DNA from: Bolinopsis microptera
Taxonomy: Eukaryota > Ctenophora > Tentaculata > Lobata > Bolinopsidae
Length of the DNA: 64,000 nucleotides
Direction of reading: 5' to 3'
Assembly: GCF_026151205.1 (NCBI RefSeq)
Contig: NC_087083.1
Location: forward strand, 992,001 to 1,056,000
Numbering within the stretch: the stretch's first letter is position 1; each line of letters starts with the position of its first letter. The position numbers and the translations under genes are program-made. The notes beneath the pieces were generated by a model, which made no database searches, was not told the origin of the DNA, and was given only the letters and a program-made list of their open reading frames with translations. Positions 61,734 to 64,000 of this stretch are shown one piece after another.

Positions 61734-62900
61734 ATGTCTGTAACTTCAACGGGAATATTAACCCTAGCAGAAACAGGGTTCACTAACGCGGTAGCAGCAA
61801 CCAGCGAATCTCCTGACCCTGATTATACGCATAACCTCGGGCACACAACAAACATTGTGATCCTAGTGTGTACATTCACTCTAGCAGTTCTGGCAGTGTC
61901 CCTTAACTTGGGGGTGGTGACTTTCTATCGGAGCCAGATCAGAAACTTAGTACCCTTTATCTACTCGATCTTAGGAGGGAGTGACTTGTGTACCGGGATC
62001 TGTGCAGGCCTACACTCTGTTATCTTCTTAGTGTTGCTTGTAGTTAAAGATAAGGAGGATGGCATCCTCTTCTGGATCACATTCCTCTCGTACTACACTA
62101 CCATGATCTCCTTCAGACTGTCCGCCTTTGTCAGTTTGGTGTTCTCGGTCATCCGTACCATCAACATCTTATCACCATTCAGCAGGATCATCAGAGGAGC
62201 AGTTTACATTTCCATAGCAATTTACTTTGCATTCATATTGGCATTGACCTCGGCAGAAATAGGCCTACTAGAATTTAGTACTACTAATTCAGTCAAATTC
62301 ATGAAAAGTCACTTCTTTCGACCAGGAAGCCTGAATCAACTGTACGTTTCATTGCTTAGAGGTGAAACCCTGACTAACAAACACATGTGTGCGATAAACT
62401 GGGCATCCACCCTGCCCACCATTCTCCCAGCTACTCTGGCATTGATAGCCACCGTCGTGCAAATCTACTCTCTCCTCAGACCTCAGAACATTGATACAAG
62501 GAAAGACACCGATAGTACAAAGAAGAGAATAAGCATCACGATCGCCACCATTTCCACTATCTTCTTCCTCTGCTCACTCTTCATGCTGGCCCAACCCATC
62601 ATATTCTGTAATAACATGTTCCCCGAGGACGTGAGGAGAAGGAGAGCTGTCCTGTACATGTCCGGGTATATACCACTGTTCCTGAACGCCGCACTTAACC
62701 CACTAATCCTGGTACTGAGAGGAGAGAAGCTGAATAAGTACATCAGAGACAAACTGGGGATAAGACAAGGCCAGTCTGAGGGAGAGGTATATGGAATGAG
62801 GAGCATGAAGAAGGAGGGAGTGAAGGGAGGGAGTACAGCTAGAGGAGACAGGTGGTCAATAGACACTGTTGCAGCACAGCTCTCCGTCAACATGGTATGA
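61734..62900 (+). CDS. Rhodopsin-like (class A) G protein-coupled receptor, intronless
   Basis: 388 residues with seven hydrophobic spans. TM1 about 40-66 (TNIVILVCTFTLAVLAVSLN, with the conserved Asn). TM2 contains GGSDLCTG, matching the conserved TM2 Asp. TM3 about 135-160 ends SVIRTI, where most receptors have DRY, so the acidic residue is missing. TM6 contains FFLCSLFMLAQPII, and TM7 ends NPLIL in place of NPxxY. A short amphipathic stretch (KLNKYIRDKLG) follows as helix 8, then a basic tail. The N-terminal 35 residues have no signal peptide, as is usual. Ligand unknown; departures at DRY and NPxxY place it among divergent invertebrate receptors. Single-exon structure is common for the class. 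A possible polyA signal AATAAA is near 63248. Confidence 0.88.
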   Translation: MSVTSTGILTLAETGFTNAVAATSESPDPDYTHNLGHTTNIVILVCTFTLAVLAVSLNLGVVTFYRSQIRNLVPFIYSILGGSDLCTGICAGLHSVIFLVLLVVKDKEDGILFWITFLSYYTTMISFRLSAFVSLVFSVIRTINILSPFSRIIRGAVYISIAIYFAFILALTSAEIGLLEFSTTNSVKFMKSHFFRPGSLNQLYVSLLRGETLTNKHMCAINWASTLPTILPATLALIATVVQIYSLLRPQNIDTRKDTDSTKKRISITIATISTIFFLCSLFMLAQPIIFCNNMFPEDVRRRRAVLYMSGYIPLFLNAALNPLILVLRGEKLNKYIRDKLGIRQGQSEGEVYGMRSMKKEGVKGGSTARGDRWSIDTVAAQLSVNMV

Positions 62901-63545
62901 TTGAGAAACTGTCTAAATTAGAATATGACCTTAATGATAAGTAATTAGTTTGATTAACAACAATAGGAACAGTATTGATCCCAGAATGAAGAGTTCCTGT
63001 TCGATAGACTAAATCTGATCATCCTTTGATTTATTAATCATTATTACAAACAAATGTGTTTTACTAGCTCAATGATTTGTTTCGGTATACTATTTTTGTG
63101 ATACATATTACATATCGTCATAACTATATGGCAAACAACGAAAAAATCGTCCTGATATTAAAAAATATATAAATGAAATACAAAGCTTGAACAAATTAAA
63201 TTTTTAGGTTTAAAAAAAGAAGCTTTACAGTCGAACAAAAAAGCTTGAATAAAAGAAGACAAACTTATTTTGCAGTGTGCACAGCCTAAAAGTGTGCACA
63301 GCCTAAAACTAAAAGTGTGCACAGCCTAAAAGCGGTCCTTTAAAGTACTAAACACACGATTTAAGATTATGAACCAGTTTTTCATCGTACGATCTCTCAA
63401 GAAAGGCCTGCCTAATAGCGAAAACTCAGTCTTAATGTTTTTCCAACCGCAATGACATTGAAGCACCGTCAGGTAACGAACACTGTATATACCATCTCTC
63501 AGCAAAACATTACACCTGAGAGTGTAAACGAAAAAAGAAGGACCC
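62901..63545. other. Intergenic sequence with GTGTGCACAGCCTAAAA repeat
   Basis: Three copies of GTGTGCACAGCCTAAAA near 63277-63332, otherwise AT-rich. It separates two convergent genes. Confidence 0.5.
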
Positions 63546-63911
63546 TCACCACTTGGTCTCCGGTTTCAGTTTGTACGCTTGATACGCGGCCAGAGTGAAG
63601 AATGACAACTCTGTCTCGGACATCACTCCACACTCCTCTAGGGTCTTCTCTCCGGGGAGGATCAACAGCTTATCATCCTCTAGGTTGATGACGATATCAT
63701 TTGCTTTGAAGCTGCCGGCTTGGTGGGATATCTTGAGGGTATCGTAGGGGTGTGTTTTGAAGGGTGGCGGGATACCTTTTACTGATTTGAGGTCCTGGAC
63801 AAGACGAGCGATGAATTGGTCTACTGTTTGAGTGATGTCCACCTCTCGGATAGGAATGGTGCGGATTGTGCGGTATTCGAAATTTCGAATAAGCCGAACC
63901 GTAACTATCAT
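63546..63911 (-). CDS. C2orf76-like (UPF0538) protein
   Basis: 121 residues from the ATG at 63911: MIVTVRLIRNFEYRTIRTI at the start, GIPPPFKTHPYDTLKI in the middle and ETELSFFTLAAYQAY near the end, closely collinear with the recalled human C2orf76 (about 126 residues), including PPPF, YD.LKI and the C-terminal W. The frame stays open upstream to 63992 (an in-frame ATG there), but the human alignment favours 63911. The role is unknown; the fold is probably ubiquitin-like from the beta-strand pattern (inference). A single exon is seen, but a 5' exon could lie beyond 63991. Confidence 0.88.
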   Translation of the reverse strand: MIVTVRLIRNFEYRTIRTIPIREVDITQTVDQFIARLVQDLKSVKGIPPPFKTHPYDTLKISHQAGSFKANDIVINLEDDKLLILPGEKTLEECGVMSETELSFFTLAAYQAYKLKPETKW

Positions 63912-64000
63912 GTAATCACCTATCTTGGCGAGAAGTCGGTTAGGTGATGCAGATGATAATTCAGACAATTTGATATTCAAGTTAAGCCCCATCCGGTAAG

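Overview
The window is nuclear DNA of an intron-rich animal. It has GT-AG introns, TTAGGG-type repeats, short AT-rich introns and animal-type genes. I cannot name the species. The set (cytoplasmic dynein, choline dehydrogenase, a C2orf76-type protein, an intronless rhodopsin-like receptor, PAN/sushi membrane protein) together with possible leader-type acceptors at start codons would fit an early-branching marine invertebrate such as a cnidarian or ctenophore, but this is inference only.

Layout. Positions 84 to 51483 on the minus strand hold 59 exons of the cytoplasmic dynein 1 heavy chain (DYNC1H1): start codon, tail, linker, AAA1, AAA2 and the first half of AAA3. The gene runs off the left edge. 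Exon borders were set by hand from GT-AG sites and reading phase against the recalled human protein. Together they encode about 2,714 codons, and every phase agrees except for one extra base in exon 34. Three other genes sit inside dynein introns: an intronless choline dehydrogenase (minus, 9558-11387), a PAN/sushi single-pass membrane protein (plus, 23914-26263) and a five-exon secreted protein of unknown family (plus, 33775-35494). Upstream of dynein come a repeat-rich stretch (51.7-58.7 kb), an unrecognised 311-residue ORF (57064-57999), a hAT-type non-autonomous element (59731-60326), a rhodopsin-like receptor (61734-62900) and a C2orf76-like gene (63546-63911, minus).

The dynein introns are mostly repeat. 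A 19-bp minisatellite fills about 4.4 kb, and many arrays carry the E-box CACGTG, some joined to the CRE core TGACGTCA. Several arrays are seeded at splice junctions and contain copies of the junction itself (exons 6, 8, 11, 16, 23, 49 and 58, and exon 2 of the nested secreted gene). The mobile elements are mostly small and non-autonomous. They include three TTAA-bounded elements (two near-perfect palindromes, and one with 27-bp terminal repeats and a mirror-arranged dyad motif), a cluster of six 66-87 bp elements with 8-9 bp target duplications, two hAT-like elements, TA-flanked elements, and a Helitron-like family in three copies.

Strongest leads for follow-up: junction-seeded tandem duplication as a route of intron growth; AG dinucleotides 1-3 nt before the start codon in five genes, suggesting spliced-leader or 5'-UTR acceptors; the mirror-symmetric dyad array in the 30.4-31.9 kb element; and two apparent one-base frameshifts (dynein exon 34, sushi gene).
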